Part shown: positions 42,932-50,811 of the stretch, piece by piece
Position numbering within the stretch: position 1 is the first letter of the stretch
Layout: each line of letters begins with the position of its first letter
Assembly: GCF_900167135.1 (NCBI RefSeq)
Contig: NZ_FUWZ01000008.1
Span: 148,626-212,625, forward strand
Length of the DNA: 64,000 bases
From: Chitinophaga eiseniae
Lineage (GTDB): Bacteria > Bacteroidota > Bacteroidia > Chitinophagales > Chitinophagaceae
Reading direction: 5' to 3'
Program-made: the position numbers and the translations under genes
Notes under the pieces: generated by a model
Seen by the model: only the letters and a program-made list of their open reading frames with translations
Database searches by the model: none
What the model was told of the DNA's origin: nothing

Positions 42932-45562
42932 CTATTTTGGAGGGTTAGTGGATAGATTCGAAATAAGCTTAAACAATAGCCCGTCGACGACATCTCCATC
43001 CGGGTTTCGTTTAATGGTAACGGTTATTTCAGCGGGTTGGGCTGTCATATGCAGGCGCTGCAGCTGCGCCGGGTCCGGGCTTAAGGTATAGGTGCCGGGA
43101 CGAAGGCCAAGGTAGCTGAAATAACCGTCTGACTCCGTGAGCACGGAGGCCACAGTGTTGCAGCCGGCATCCAGTATATTCATCCGGATGCGGGACATGC
43201 CCTGTTTATTTATACTCCGGACCATGCCGGCTACCTCGCCGGAAACGGTCACGGGGATTTCTACCGGTTTGAACTGGTTGGGCAGCGCCGTCACCCCGAT
43301 AGAGGTATATTTCAGCTGCCACGCCACGGAAGGGAAACCATCAGGGTTTAAGCGGACCAAATATTTACGGTAAGGTTCGAGATTAAACACCCGGTAAAGG
43401 GTATCCTCTTTGCTGAACACGGACACGCCGCCGTTGACCTGAATGGAAAGCCCCTCCAGCCTGGATTCTCCCGCATCTCTTTTACCATTGCCGTTGAGGT
43501 CAAGAAACGCCAGCACGGTGAGCTGTGCCCGGCCTACGCTGCCCAGGTTGCTGGCCATCAGGTAATGGCTCTCCCGGTCATACAGCAGGCTCCCGCCCGC
43601 CGTAGCGGTGACGGACGAATTACGGCCCGCTATCATCGTGTTCAACCCCACCTTGGCAAACCTGAAATCATAACGGAGGGTGATACCGCCCATAAACTGC
43701 TGATAGACGAAGTCTCTTTCGAAAGACAGTCTTACGTAGGTTCGTTCCCGTATGTACCGCTCCAATTCCAGCCGCGCATTGGTAAACTGGTGACTGTCGA
43801 AGGAATACTGCAGCCGGGGCATTAAAAACATATTGGAGAAAAGCCGGTATGTCTGCGACAAGGCGGTGTAGATCATTGGTTCCGCCCCTTCCCTGAAATT
43901 ACAGAAAGTGGTCACATTGGTATTCACATTGCCGATCGTGCCGGAATTTATCCATTCTACGGTAGTGTATTTCACTGGCGGAACGGCGGGTGTTCCGGGA
44001 ATTTTTTCTGTCACCGGCAGCTGTTCTGCCGGCGGCATGGTGATCTGATCCGCTGTCAACCGGGAGAAGAGGGAAAACCCTGGTTTGCGCACCGGCAGCG
44101 TCAGTGAAAGTTTTCGCTCTTCCTGGTAGTTGTATTTCACTGCCTGCTGCCCCGGTTGGTAGCGCAGGTACTGCGCATCTACTTCCAGGTCGAAAGGCAG
44201 CCGCCAGAAGAAAGATGCTTTACTTCTCACCTGATGCGCGTATTCACCGCTGATGATGAGGTTGTCTGTTAGTCTCCATGCCGCGTGCACAAAAGGAATG
44301 GGTTTACCGCCCGGAATGGAGGAAAGGTATTCTGTACCTGCTCCCACGGTGATCCGCCTGGTGATGCCGTAGTGCAAGGTGCCCATGGCGTAACGGCTGC
44401 TTTGACCATCGAGCAGCATACCGCCGGTCAATGTATATTCCATTTCTCCGGCAGGCAGGAAATTAAAAGGCACCATAATTTGCCGTTGTTCGCTGCGTAC
44501 TTCACCGAAAGGGCCGTAAAAGCGAAGGGTCACCGTCGTATTGCCATAGATAATGGGTACGTTGAAAGCAAAGAAGCCGGAGGCGTCCGCCTGCTGATAA
44601 TCAATCAGCTCCTGATTGATATACAGCTCCACTTTCCATCCGGGGGTGGTGATGTCGGTCAACCGGTAGGTACCGAAGGCTGTCCTGCTGAGCGTGGGTG
44701 CATTGGTAAACTGCACGCCGGCCAGCGGATATAATACAGACGCGATGCCCATACTATTGATTTTGCCCGCGGTAACCTGCCGTAACAATGGATGATCATT
44801 GTTCACATAATGCCATATGAACTGTTGATTACGCACGTCGAGGCTTCCATCGATATAATTCAGTTGCAGGTTGGTTTCGCCGCCGGCCATTTGTCCGCCG
44901 AGCGACAGGTTGAGGTTCACGCTGTTGGTATGCTGTTGCCGGGCGGCCATCACGGCCCAGTCGGCAGCATTCACGCTGAAAGCGTTGGTTTTCCTGCGGA
45001 TAATGGTATCCGCTTTCTCCTCCCCTTTCAACCGGTTAATATTATCGCGCAGTTTTTGTTGCTTTATTTCCCGGATAACGGGCAGCTCACGTTGAGTCGT
45101 TACGGTTACATACAGGTCGCGGAAGCGGAAAACACAATTCAGCCCGAACATGTCTCCCCAGCTGGTAGAGCGAAGATAGAATCCCGCAGGTGTGCAGCGT
45201 AGTTTATCAGTGTTCATGGTGAATGTTTTTTTGTTGTATGTAATCGTCCTTGTTGTCTTTTCGATGATATACCGGTCATCCGGGCCGGTGATAAACCCTG
45301 ACAGGGTATCTGCCTGAGGGGACATGATATTTTTAACTTGCAGGAAATCGAACAGGTCACTCACTGACAGGTAAATATCCTGGTTATGGATAATGGCAGA
45401 TATCTCAGCGTTCCCCAGTTCCTGCATCCCCACGGTCACTACCAGCTCTTCGTCTGCAGCGGGGCTTTGCGCATAACATCCGGCCCGTGTTCCCGCGAGG
45501 AGGAATATTATACCGAGCACGCCAAACAAAGCGGGCATGATCATATCGTGAAGACGTTTCAT
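42932..45562 (-). CDS. Fimbrial usher-like outer membrane protein
   Basis: 876 residues with a signal peptide ending near CYAQS. An N-terminal domain (about 40-150) is followed by a beta-barrel (about 200-680). The usher signature WKVELYINQELIDYQ, then YGNTTVTLRFYGPFGEVRSE (around residues 310-355), closely matches the plug-proximal segment of archaic/alpha-type ushers. After the barrel comes a calcium-binding SdrD-like stretch FLDLNGNGKRDAGESRLEG and two CnaB/carboxypeptidase-regulatory-type sandwiches, the second with YFSYLGLRPGTYTLSPDP. It should be the export pore for the DUF4402 subunits delivered by the neighbouring chaperone. Confidence 0.8.
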   Translation of the reverse strand: MKRLHDMIMPALFGVLGIIFLLAGTRAGCYAQSPAADEELVVTVGMQELGNAEISAIIHNQDIYLSVSDLFDFLQVKNIMSPQADTLSGFITGPDDRYIIEKTTRTITYNKKTFTMNTDKLRCTPAGFYLRSTSWGDMFGLNCVFRFRDLYVTVTTQRELPVIREIKQQKLRDNINRLKGEEKADTIIRRKTNAFSVNAADWAVMAARQQHTNSVNLNLSLGGQMAGGETNLQLNYIDGSLDVRNQQFIWHYVNNDHPLLRQVTAGKINSMGIASVLYPLAGVQFTNAPTLSRTAFGTYRLTDITTPGWKVELYINQELIDYQQADASGFFAFNVPIIYGNTTVTLRFYGPFGEVRSEQRQIMVPFNFLPAGEMEYTLTGGMLLDGQSSRYAMGTLHYGITRRITVGAGTEYLSSIPGGKPIPFVHAAWRLTDNLIISGEYAHQVRSKASFFWRLPFDLEVDAQYLRYQPGQQAVKYNYQEERKLSLTLPVRKPGFSLFSRLTADQITMPPAEQLPVTEKIPGTPAVPPVKYTTVEWINSGTIGNVNTNVTTFCNFREGAEPMIYTALSQTYRLFSNMFLMPRLQYSFDSHQFTNARLELERYIRERTYVRLSFERDFVYQQFMGGITLRYDFRFAKVGLNTMIAGRNSSVTATAGGSLLYDRESHYLMASNLGSVGRAQLTVLAFLDLNGNGKRDAGESRLEGLSIQVNGGVSVFSKEDTLYRVFNLEPYRKYLVRLNPDGFPSVAWQLKYTSIGVTALPNQFKPVEIPVTVSGEVAGMVRSINKQGMSRIRMNILDAGCNTVASVLTESDGYFSYLGLRPGTYTLSPDPAQLQRLHMTAQPAEITVTIKRNPDGDVVDGLLFKLISNLSTNPPK

Positions 45563-45590
45563 GGTGCATGGTTTCTCGATAAGCGACGGG

Positions 45591-46073
45591 TTACTCGCCT
45601 GCTAAAAAAGTGATGAAAACCTGTCCGTTATACTTTCCTGAAGCTGTTTGTCCGGGCTTGCTGATGGTTAATGTGCCGCCGATATGGATGCTCGTCCGCG
45701 CTGTTTTGGTAATGAAAGGCATCACCGGGTCGGAGGCTTTGATGCGCAGGGACAGGGAATTACCGTTACCGCCTTTCAGCAGCGAGTTGGTTTCCAGGAT
45801 GCTGATCCTGCTGCCAACAGGCGCTTGCAGTTCTATCACCGCCGGTGTGGCCATAGACCCTTTACCGATGGGAATTACATCTCCGGTAGTGGTGGTAGCG
45901 CCGTCTGTGTTAACGCTGATGGTGCCGCCGCTTTGTCCTGCGCAGAAAGTACCAAAACTAAGTTGCTGGACGATGGTGGGAGTCACCTGTGCTATAGCGG
46001 GCAGACAATACATCAGACACAAGATGCCCGTCGCAGCCCACCCGGCAGGGTGCTGTACAAAATGCATACACAT
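45591..46073 (-). CDS. DUF4402-like secreted fimbrial subunit candidate
   Basis: 160 residues; signal peptide ending near AIAQ (an alternative Met at residue 3). The pattern VQQLSFGTFCAGQSGG, then PAVIELQAPVGSRISIL and GGTLTISKPGQTASGKYNG ending QVFITFLAGE matches a DUF4402/spore-coat-U-type pilin fold. A single mature Cys is present. It lies between the chaperone (41 bp) and the usher (28 bp), a place often taken by an adaptor or tip subunit. It differs clearly from the other two DUF4402 genes of the operon. Confidence 0.75.
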   Translation of the reverse strand: MCMHFVQHPAGWAATGILCLMYCLPAIAQVTPTIVQQLSFGTFCAGQSGGTISVNTDGATTTTGDVIPIGKGSMATPAVIELQAPVGSRISILETNSLLKGGNGNSLSLRIKASDPVMPFITKTARTSIHIGGTLTISKPGQTASGKYNGQVFITFLAGE

Positions 46074-46114
46074 GATCGGGTTATTACTAAGGGGTTAATC
46101 AATGATTGCTGACC

Positions 46115-46981
46115 TCAGCGAAGGACCAGTTCCTGCCTGGCCAGTGTGGCCGGTTTGGCGGAAACGGTTTCATAATTTACTTCCAGCCTGCCCTGATGAT
46201 AATCCAATTTGGCGGTGTTATCCAGATCAATCCTGACTTTCCTTTTCAGCAGCGGCGTGTACACCGCCACACCTCTGGCTGCCGCGGCCCGCGTTCGCTG
46301 GCCTGACGGCGAGATATAATCGATCGTCAGATCGCCGTAGGCCGACATATTACCGTTGCGGTTCAGCGAAAACATCAGCTGTGGTTGTTGGGGGTTGTTG
46401 AAGTCCACGCCCATTTCGGAGATAACGACGGCAGTGGAGTCAGCGCCCACACGGATGATGACAGGTACGGTGACACCGAATACGGGCACCAGTTTCACTT
46501 CCAGGCTACTGGTATCTTTTGGCCGCATTAAAGGTATTTCACCGGCAGGTAAGGGACGAGGGACAGCCCTGAAATAAACATGAGATCTGTACTCACCGGG
46601 AGGAAGGCTACCGGTGTTAATCACCTGCAGTTTCACCGCTTGTGATTCTTTAGGCGCAATAGAAACGGTACGGGGAAAAATACGGAGGTTGTTGCTGGCG
46701 AAGCTTTGTCCGGAATCCGGCTGCTCTATGTTTTCAAAGGAGCCATCTTCCTTCATCCGGATCTGCACAAAAGACACCTGGTAGGTGGCAGTATCTGTGC
46801 CGGTATTAGCCAGGCCGAGGTCCTGCGTTCTTTTGGCGCCGTCAAATACAACGCGTTTCGGATAGATCATTACGTCGCCCTGCGCGTGCACAGTGACCGT
46901 GGACAGTAACAAAGAGAGGGCGAATGCGGTGGCAGAGACTATCTCATATCTCCGCTGCACGCGCAGGGTTAGTGGTTTCAT
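46115..46981 (-). CDS. PapD-like periplasmic fimbrial chaperone
   Basis: 288 residues from the ATG at 46981; ATGs at 46987 and 46999 are alternatives. Signal peptide ending near VHAQG. Domain 1 (about 35-150) starts VMIYPKRVVFDGAKRTQDLGLANTG, the standard PapD-type first strands (core PKRVVFDGAKRTQDL), with FPRTVSIAPKESQAVKLQV as the F1-G1 region. Domain 2 follows from about residue 170. The subunit-binding basic residues cannot be assigned with certainty. Together with the usher and DUF4402 genes it makes a chaperone-usher set. Confidence 0.8.
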   Translation of the reverse strand: MKPLTLRVQRRYEIVSATAFALSLLLSTVTVHAQGDVMIYPKRVVFDGAKRTQDLGLANTGTDTATYQVSFVQIRMKEDGSFENIEQPDSGQSFASNNLRIFPRTVSIAPKESQAVKLQVINTGSLPPGEYRSHVYFRAVPRPLPAGEIPLMRPKDTSSLEVKLVPVFGVTVPVIIRVGADSTAVVISEMGVDFNNPQQPQLMFSLNRNGNMSAYGDLTIDYISPSGQRTRAAAARGVAVYTPLLKRKVRIDLDNTAKLDYHQGRLEVNYETVSAKPATLARQELVLR

Positions 46982-47032
46982 AAGCATGGTTGCATACATC
47001 TTTCAAAAAATTTTGGGTTGCTGACAGGGATA

Positions 47033-47071
47033 CCAAAGGCCTGCACCCAGGTGAAGTACAGGACCTTTTGG
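47033..47071 (-). promoter_or_regulatory. Intercistronic hairpin after the first DUF4402 gene
   Basis: CCAAAGG-CCTG pairs with CAGG-CCTTTTGG (two small bulges), 37 bp past the 47108 stop and before the chaperone gene. No T tract follows at once on the minus strand, so it is more likely an mRNA-stabilising or attenuating hairpin than a full terminator. Confidence 0.4.
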
Positions 47072-47107
47072 TTTTAGCCGGAATTGCCGATCAGTTTTCG
47101 TTGGCGA

Positions 47108-47386
47108 CTAGCCACTTTCACCTGGTACTGCAACAATGACGGCGTTGATGGTACTTCGTTCAAGATAAAAAGCAATCCTGCGGGTGGCGCCAGGAGCCGG
47201 CTTCACAACACCAGCTGTCCCGGAAGGCGCCGTGTTGCCAAAACTCATGTTACCGGTAGTCCGCAAAAACGTGACAGGAGCCGTCACTGCCGCGGAGACA
47301 TTCGCTGTAGCCGCCGGCACAGGCGCATGCGCCTCCACCTGCGAGACCACAGCAAGCATGGTCCAGGATAGGATCTTCTTTTCCAT
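47108..47386 (-). CDS. Short DUF4402-like secreted protein
   Basis: 92 residues. Signal peptide ending near SQVEA, then ATANVSAAVTAPVTFL and GNMSFGNTAPSGTAG, which match the first strands of DUF4402. The protein then ends after AFYLERSTINAVIVAVPGESG, about half the usual DUF4402 length and without the closing VxVxY/F strand. Other frames do not restore the rest. It may be a truncated subunit or a small specialised one. First gene of the chaperone-usher-type operon. Confidence 0.6.
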   Translation of the reverse strand: MEKKILSWTMLAVVSQVEAHAPVPAATANVSAAVTAPVTFLRTTGNMSFGNTAPSGTAGVVKPAPGATRRIAFYLERSTINAVIVAVPGESG

Positions 47387-47475
47387 CAGAAGTCAGATTT
47401 AAAACAATAAGCTAAGTTTTAAAGAACGGAAAAACAAGCAGCGTGCAGCAGGGATAAGCGCTACACTTCCATATG

Positions 47476-47496
47476 TACGTAACCATACATTACGTA
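47476..47496. promoter_or_regulatory. Inverted repeat TACGTAA-N7-TTACGTA
   Basis: Perfect 7-bp arms at 47476-47482 and 47490-47496, 90 bp upstream of the first gene of the chaperone-usher-type operon. Candidate operator for a dimeric regulator. Confidence 0.45.
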
Positions 47497-47673
47497 AACA
47501 TTCACATGCACACACAATAAAAATCCGGGTTCCCAACAGACACTAGCGGATAGCACTGATAACAGTTACCGTAGCGAAGGGATATTATTTGTAAAACCTA
47601 TGGAATTGTATTTCAGGATATAGCCAATCTCAGTATAAGTATAGTTTCTGGGGTATAAAACGATATTCAAATG

Positions 47674-47695
47674 CTTTGGGACAACTTTGGGACAA
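47674..47695. repeat. Tandem 11-bp direct repeat (CTTTGGGACAA x2)
   Basis: Two perfect contiguous copies at 47674-47684 and 47685-47695, followed by TTGTT, which makes ACAATTGT palindromic. One repeat per helical turn suits side-by-side binding of a regulator on one DNA face. Confidence 0.45.
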
Positions 47696-47898
47696 TTGTT
47701 CAACAGACTGTTTGGATAAGTGAAGCGAAGATAAATAAGATTCCGATTTCACCAAATTTTTTTTCATAAAATTTCAAAAGATTAACAAAACAGCACCTGT
47801 AAACAACCATCAAACAAGCCACCACAAAGCATTACAACACAATAAATAATTGAATATTATAATTAGTTTTCCTGACTATTATACAGTACAGTCATTTT

Positions 47899-48348
47899 TT
47901 ACACAAGTATCGGTTCATCTAATCTTTCACGTATATCCATTTCCGTTATATCGCCATAACGCGCCATTATTGTTATCACCTGCATCGCTGTTATGGCTGT
48001 ACCGGTATGCAGCAAAGTTACTTCCAACAACCTCCGCCATGTAACGAACGGTTGCGGAAAATCTGCGTCTTCAAAGGAGATCCCCAGCTCCTCCTCTATC
48101 GCCAGTATCAGCTCCAGGAACCCCGCATACCATTTATGCTCCTCCAGCGCCTTACCAACACGTTCCCGCACCTCCGGCGGATTCATCTTCACAAAGCCAC
48201 ATTCATGGCAGTGGATTTCGGGCGACAACATGGCCGATACCTGAAAATAATTTTTTGCGCCACATTGCGGGCAGGTATATAACCATGGTCCCATTCGCAG
48301 ATCAGTTTCAGCGAAGATAGGTGTAAAATACCTGAAGCCCTCGTTCAT
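47899..48348 (-). CDS. Zinc-ribbon protein with acyl-carrier-like C-terminus, unknown function
   Basis: 149 residues from the ATG at 48348; an ATG at 48432 would add 28 residues of poor coding character. Two Cys pairs, YTCPQCGAKNYF and IHCHECGFVKM, form a zinc ribbon at about residues 24-51. The C-terminal half contains FLELILAIEEELGISFEDAD, which resembles helix II-III of acyl carrier proteins, but the phosphopantetheine Ser of the DSL motif is absent. I do not recognise the family. The combination suggests a binding or adaptor role. Confidence 0.6.
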   Translation of the reverse strand: MNEGFRYFTPIFAETDLRMGPWLYTCPQCGAKNYFQVSAMLSPEIHCHECGFVKMNPPEVRERVGKALEEHKWYAGFLELILAIEEELGISFEDADFPQPFVTWRRLLEVTLLHTGTAITAMQVITIMARYGDITEMDIRERLDEPILV

Positions 48349-48483
48349 CACCTCTTCGTTGCATCGTCGCCGATTATATTTCGTTTCAGAAAAACCACCG
48401 CCCTTATGGGCGTGCCGATCGGCAACATGCATTTGTTACCAACACGCCACAAAAACCCGTGAAAAATTTTTTTTGAAAAAAAC

Positions 48484-48528
48484 GTAAGTATTCACTTACA
48501 TTTTATATATTTGTAAGCAAATACTTAC
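48484..48528 (+). promoter_or_regulatory. Paired ArsR-type operators flanking the promoter
   Basis: GTAAG-N6-CTTAC occurs twice: 48484-48499 (extended to GTAAGT/ACTTAC) and 48513-48528, centres 29 bp apart. The -7 element TATATTTG (48506-48513) lies between them and touches the second. Start codon of the ArsR gene at 48532. A clear autoregulation design. Confidence 0.7.
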
Positions 48529-48531
48529 ACA

Positions 48532-48873
48532 ATGGAAAAAAGAAGGGATATCTATCAGGCCATAGCAGACCCTACCCGGCGGGAAATCATCTCGCTGATA
48601 GCCCGGCAGTCCATGAACCTGAACGCCATCGCAGACAATTTCGACGCCAGCCGGCCGGCCATCTCCCAGCATATTAAAGTGTTGACAGAATGCGGGCTGG
48701 TCATGATCCGGCAGCAAGGCAGGGAACGTTATTGTGAACTGAAAATAGATAAGCTGAAGGAAGTCACCACCTGGGTGGAAGAATGCCGCAAATACTGGAA
48801 CGCCACTATCGACTCCATGGAAAATTATCTGCAGGAACTACAATCTAAAAATAAAAAGCATGGCAAACGTTAA
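48532..48873 (+). CDS. ArsR/SdpR-like winged-helix repressor
   Basis: 113 residues. Winged HTH: AIADPTRREIISLIARQSMNLNAIADNFDASRPAISQHIKVL (core FDASRPAISQHIKVL near residue 40) and the wing LVMIRQQGRERYCEL. The metal-binding Cys-Val-Cys of true ArsR is absent, so it belongs to the SdpR-like group usually paired with SRPBCC proteins. Its last 14 bp overlap the SRPBCC gene, showing translational coupling. Confidence 0.92.
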   Translation: MEKRRDIYQAIADPTRREIISLIARQSMNLNAIADNFDASRPAISQHIKVLTECGLVMIRQQGRERYCELKIDKLKEVTTWVEECRKYWNATIDSMENYLQELQSKNKKHGKR

Positions 48874-49360
48874 TCAACAGGATACGTTTATCTCCCGTAT
48901 CATCAACGCACCGCAGGAACTGGTATTTGAAGCCTGGACCAGCGAAGAACATCTCCAGCACTGGTATGCGCCGAAAGGTTGCACCATTCATTTCGCCGAT
49001 GTTGATATCCGCCCGGGCGGCGGCTTCCTCTCCTGTATCCGGAATCCGGCCGGCGCTTACAAAGACTGCTGGGCCAGAACCACCTTCCTGGAAATCACAC
49101 GGCCGGAGAAAATAGTCTGTAAACTACAGGTGGCAGATGCCAGCGGACGCCTGATCACTTCCCGCGAAGCAGGCATGGACCCCGACTGGCCGGATGAAAC
49201 CATCCTCACTGTCACTTTTACCGCACAAGGTGATAAAACGCTCTTCACCCTGCACCAGACGGTAGACACGGCATTGGCTAAACGAACCGGCGCCTACCCA
49301 GGCTGGGAACAGATGCTCGACATACTGGAAGCACACCTGCAACCCACGGGCGCCCGTTAA
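48860..49360 (+). CDS. SRPBCC/AHSA1-domain protein
   Basis: 166 residues forming one START-like hydrophobic-cavity domain: ISRIINAPQELVFEAWTSEEHLQHWYAPKG at the N-terminus (core VFEAWTSEEHLQHWYAP) and PGWEQMLDILEAHL at the end, typical of AHSA1-type proteins paired with ArsR regulators. It probably binds a small lipophilic ligand; no enzymatic residues are obvious. Overlaps the arsR stop and is 24 bp before the alpha/beta-hydrolase. Confidence 0.9.
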   Translation: MANVNQQDTFISRIINAPQELVFEAWTSEEHLQHWYAPKGCTIHFADVDIRPGGGFLSCIRNPAGAYKDCWARTTFLEITRPEKIVCKLQVADASGRLITSREAGMDPDWPDETILTVTFTAQGDKTLFTLHQTVDTALAKRTGAYPGWEQMLDILEAHLQPTGAR

Positions 49361-49384
49361 TCTCCCTTTATAAAAAACAGTTTT

Positions 49385-50239
49385 ATGTTAAAAAGTATTT
49401 TTCTGGCCATCGCCATCGGCTATGCCATGCCCGGAACGGCCACTCCTTTGCCTGCAACGGTCACCGACACTGTCAGCAGTTACGCTACCGTCAACGGCAT
49501 CAAAATGTACTACGAGATACACGGCAGCGGCAGCCCGCTGATATTGATACACGGCGGCGGCTCTACCATCCGCACCACCTTCGGCCAGGTGCTGAATGAT
49601 TTTGCCAAACACCACCAGGTGATTGCCGTAGAAATGCAGGGTCACGGGCATAGCGACAGACGCCCCGGCCCTACGACCTTTGAACAGGATGCCGACGATA
49701 TAGCAGCCCTGTTGCAGACATTGCACATCTCACAGGCAGACATCCTCGGCTTCAGCAACGGCGGCTGTACCGCCCTGCAAATCGGCATCCGTCACCCGCA
49801 GCTGGTGCGCCGTATCGTCTCCATCTCTTCGTTTTACAAAAGAGAAGGACTGCACCCGGCTGTTTGGGAGATGATGCGTAAAGCGCATTTCAGCGATATG
49901 CCGCAGCCTTTTAAAGACGCGTACCTCGCGGTACGCAAAGACCCTGAAGGACTGCAAGCGATGTTCAACCAGGACCACGACCGGATGCTGGCCTTTAAAG
50001 ACTGGCCCGACGACATGATCCGCTCCATTAAAGCACCTACGCTGGTGATCATCAGCGACCAGGACGCCACACAGCCGGAGCACGCCACAGCCATGTACCG
50101 GCTGCTTCCCAAAGGGCGCCTCGCCATACTGCCCGGCCAGCACGGCGAATTCCTCGGTGAAGTGCTGACCGCCAAACCCGGCAGCCGTATGCCAGCACTG
50201 GCAGTAGCCATGATAGAAGATTTTCTCAGAGAACCATGA
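49385..50239 (+). CDS. Secreted alpha/beta-hydrolase
   Basis: 284 residues with a probable signal peptide (residues 1-20). The alpha/beta-hydrolase elements are the oxyanion HGGGST (near residue 56), the nucleophile elbow GFSNGG (Ser near residue 121), the acid region LVIISDQDA (near residue 220) and the His in GQHGEF (near residue 256). Third gene of the ArsR operon. The substrate is unknown, perhaps a small ester or lactone that also signals through the SRPBCC/ArsR pair. Confidence 0.88.
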   Translation: MLKSIFLAIAIGYAMPGTATPLPATVTDTVSSYATVNGIKMYYEIHGSGSPLILIHGGGSTIRTTFGQVLNDFAKHHQVIAVEMQGHGHSDRRPGPTTFEQDADDIAALLQTLHISQADILGFSNGGCTALQIGIRHPQLVRRIVSISSFYKREGLHPAVWEMMRKAHFSDMPQPFKDAYLAVRKDPEGLQAMFNQDHDRMLAFKDWPDDMIRSIKAPTLVIISDQDATQPEHATAMYRLLPKGRLAILPGQHGEFLGEVLTAKPGSRMPALAVAMIEDFLREP

Positions 50240-50242
50240 AAA

Positions 50243-50264
50243 AAGCCGGGCGTCAACCCGGCTT
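50243..50264. terminator. Bidirectional intrinsic terminator
   Basis: Perfect stem AAGCCGGG/CCCGGCTT with a 6-nt loop, A-rich before and pyrimidine-rich after, between the convergent hydrolase (stop 50239) and SRPBCC (stop 50277) genes. Confidence 0.7.
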
Positions 50265-50276
50265 CCTTCTCTTTTG

Positions 50277-50783
50277 CTATTCCAGCATCTTTTTCAATCC
50301 TGCCTCGTAGTTGGCTATCTCAGCGGAAAGACTGTCTACCAGCGGTTTTCTGCCGGCCTTATCTCCCTCCAGGATAATGCTCCAGCGCACCACCGACACA
50401 TCGTCCTTGTCCGGCAGCGATTCCACCAGCGCGGTCACAATCGCTTTACTGATACCTGCCGGCAACGGGTCTGTCACATGAAACACAAAGAACTTATACT
50501 GATCATGTATCTGTTCTATTTCATCGGTACGCTTACGGCCATCACTAAACGTCAGATCGCGGTACTTCGTATCGTTCACCGTCCGGACATTCACCTCCCG
50601 GACCGTTCCGTTGGAATATTCCTTCACCTGCGGCAGATCGCGGATCACCCGCCATATTTTCACCGGCGTGCTTTTGATCTGCGTTTCATGGGTATAATCG
50701 GGAATAATTTTCTTCGCAGCCTGCATCTGGGCCATGGACACACTGCTCCAGCAGATGCTCAACAATAATAACAATCGCTTCAT
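50277..50783 (-). CDS. Secreted SRPBCC-family protein
   Basis: 168 residues, signal peptide ending near SMAQ. The mature chain resembles the polyketide-cyclase/START fold: TQIKSTPVKIWRVIRDLPQVKEYSNG (core VKIWRVIRDLPQVKEY), FFVFHVTDPLPAG and a long C-terminal helix. Such exported SRPBCC proteins may carry lipophilic molecules in the periplasm. It is the last gene of the second SusCD operon, 28 bp after a TlpA-like gene. Confidence 0.75.
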   Translation of the reverse strand: MKRLLLLLSICWSSVSMAQMQAAKKIIPDYTHETQIKSTPVKIWRVIRDLPQVKEYSNGTVREVNVRTVNDTKYRDLTFSDGRKRTDEIEQIHDQYKFFVFHVTDPLPAGISKAIVTALVESLPDKDDVSVVRWSIILEGDKAGRKPLVDSLSAEIANYEAGLKKMLE

Positions 50784-50811
50784 AACGCTTCTTTACAGTT
50801 TTATTTTAACA

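Larger units (their letters stand above)
47387..47898. other. 512-bp AT-rich control region upstream of the chaperone-usher operon
   Basis: No ORF with coding character. It holds a 7-7-7 inverted repeat (47476-47496) and a tandem 11-bp repeat (47674-47695). The rest is AT-rich and ends at the 3' side of the leftward zinc-ribbon gene. No exact TAnnTTTG was found reading leftward; TAGGTTTT (minus strand, near 47596) is the nearest. Confidence 0.5.
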
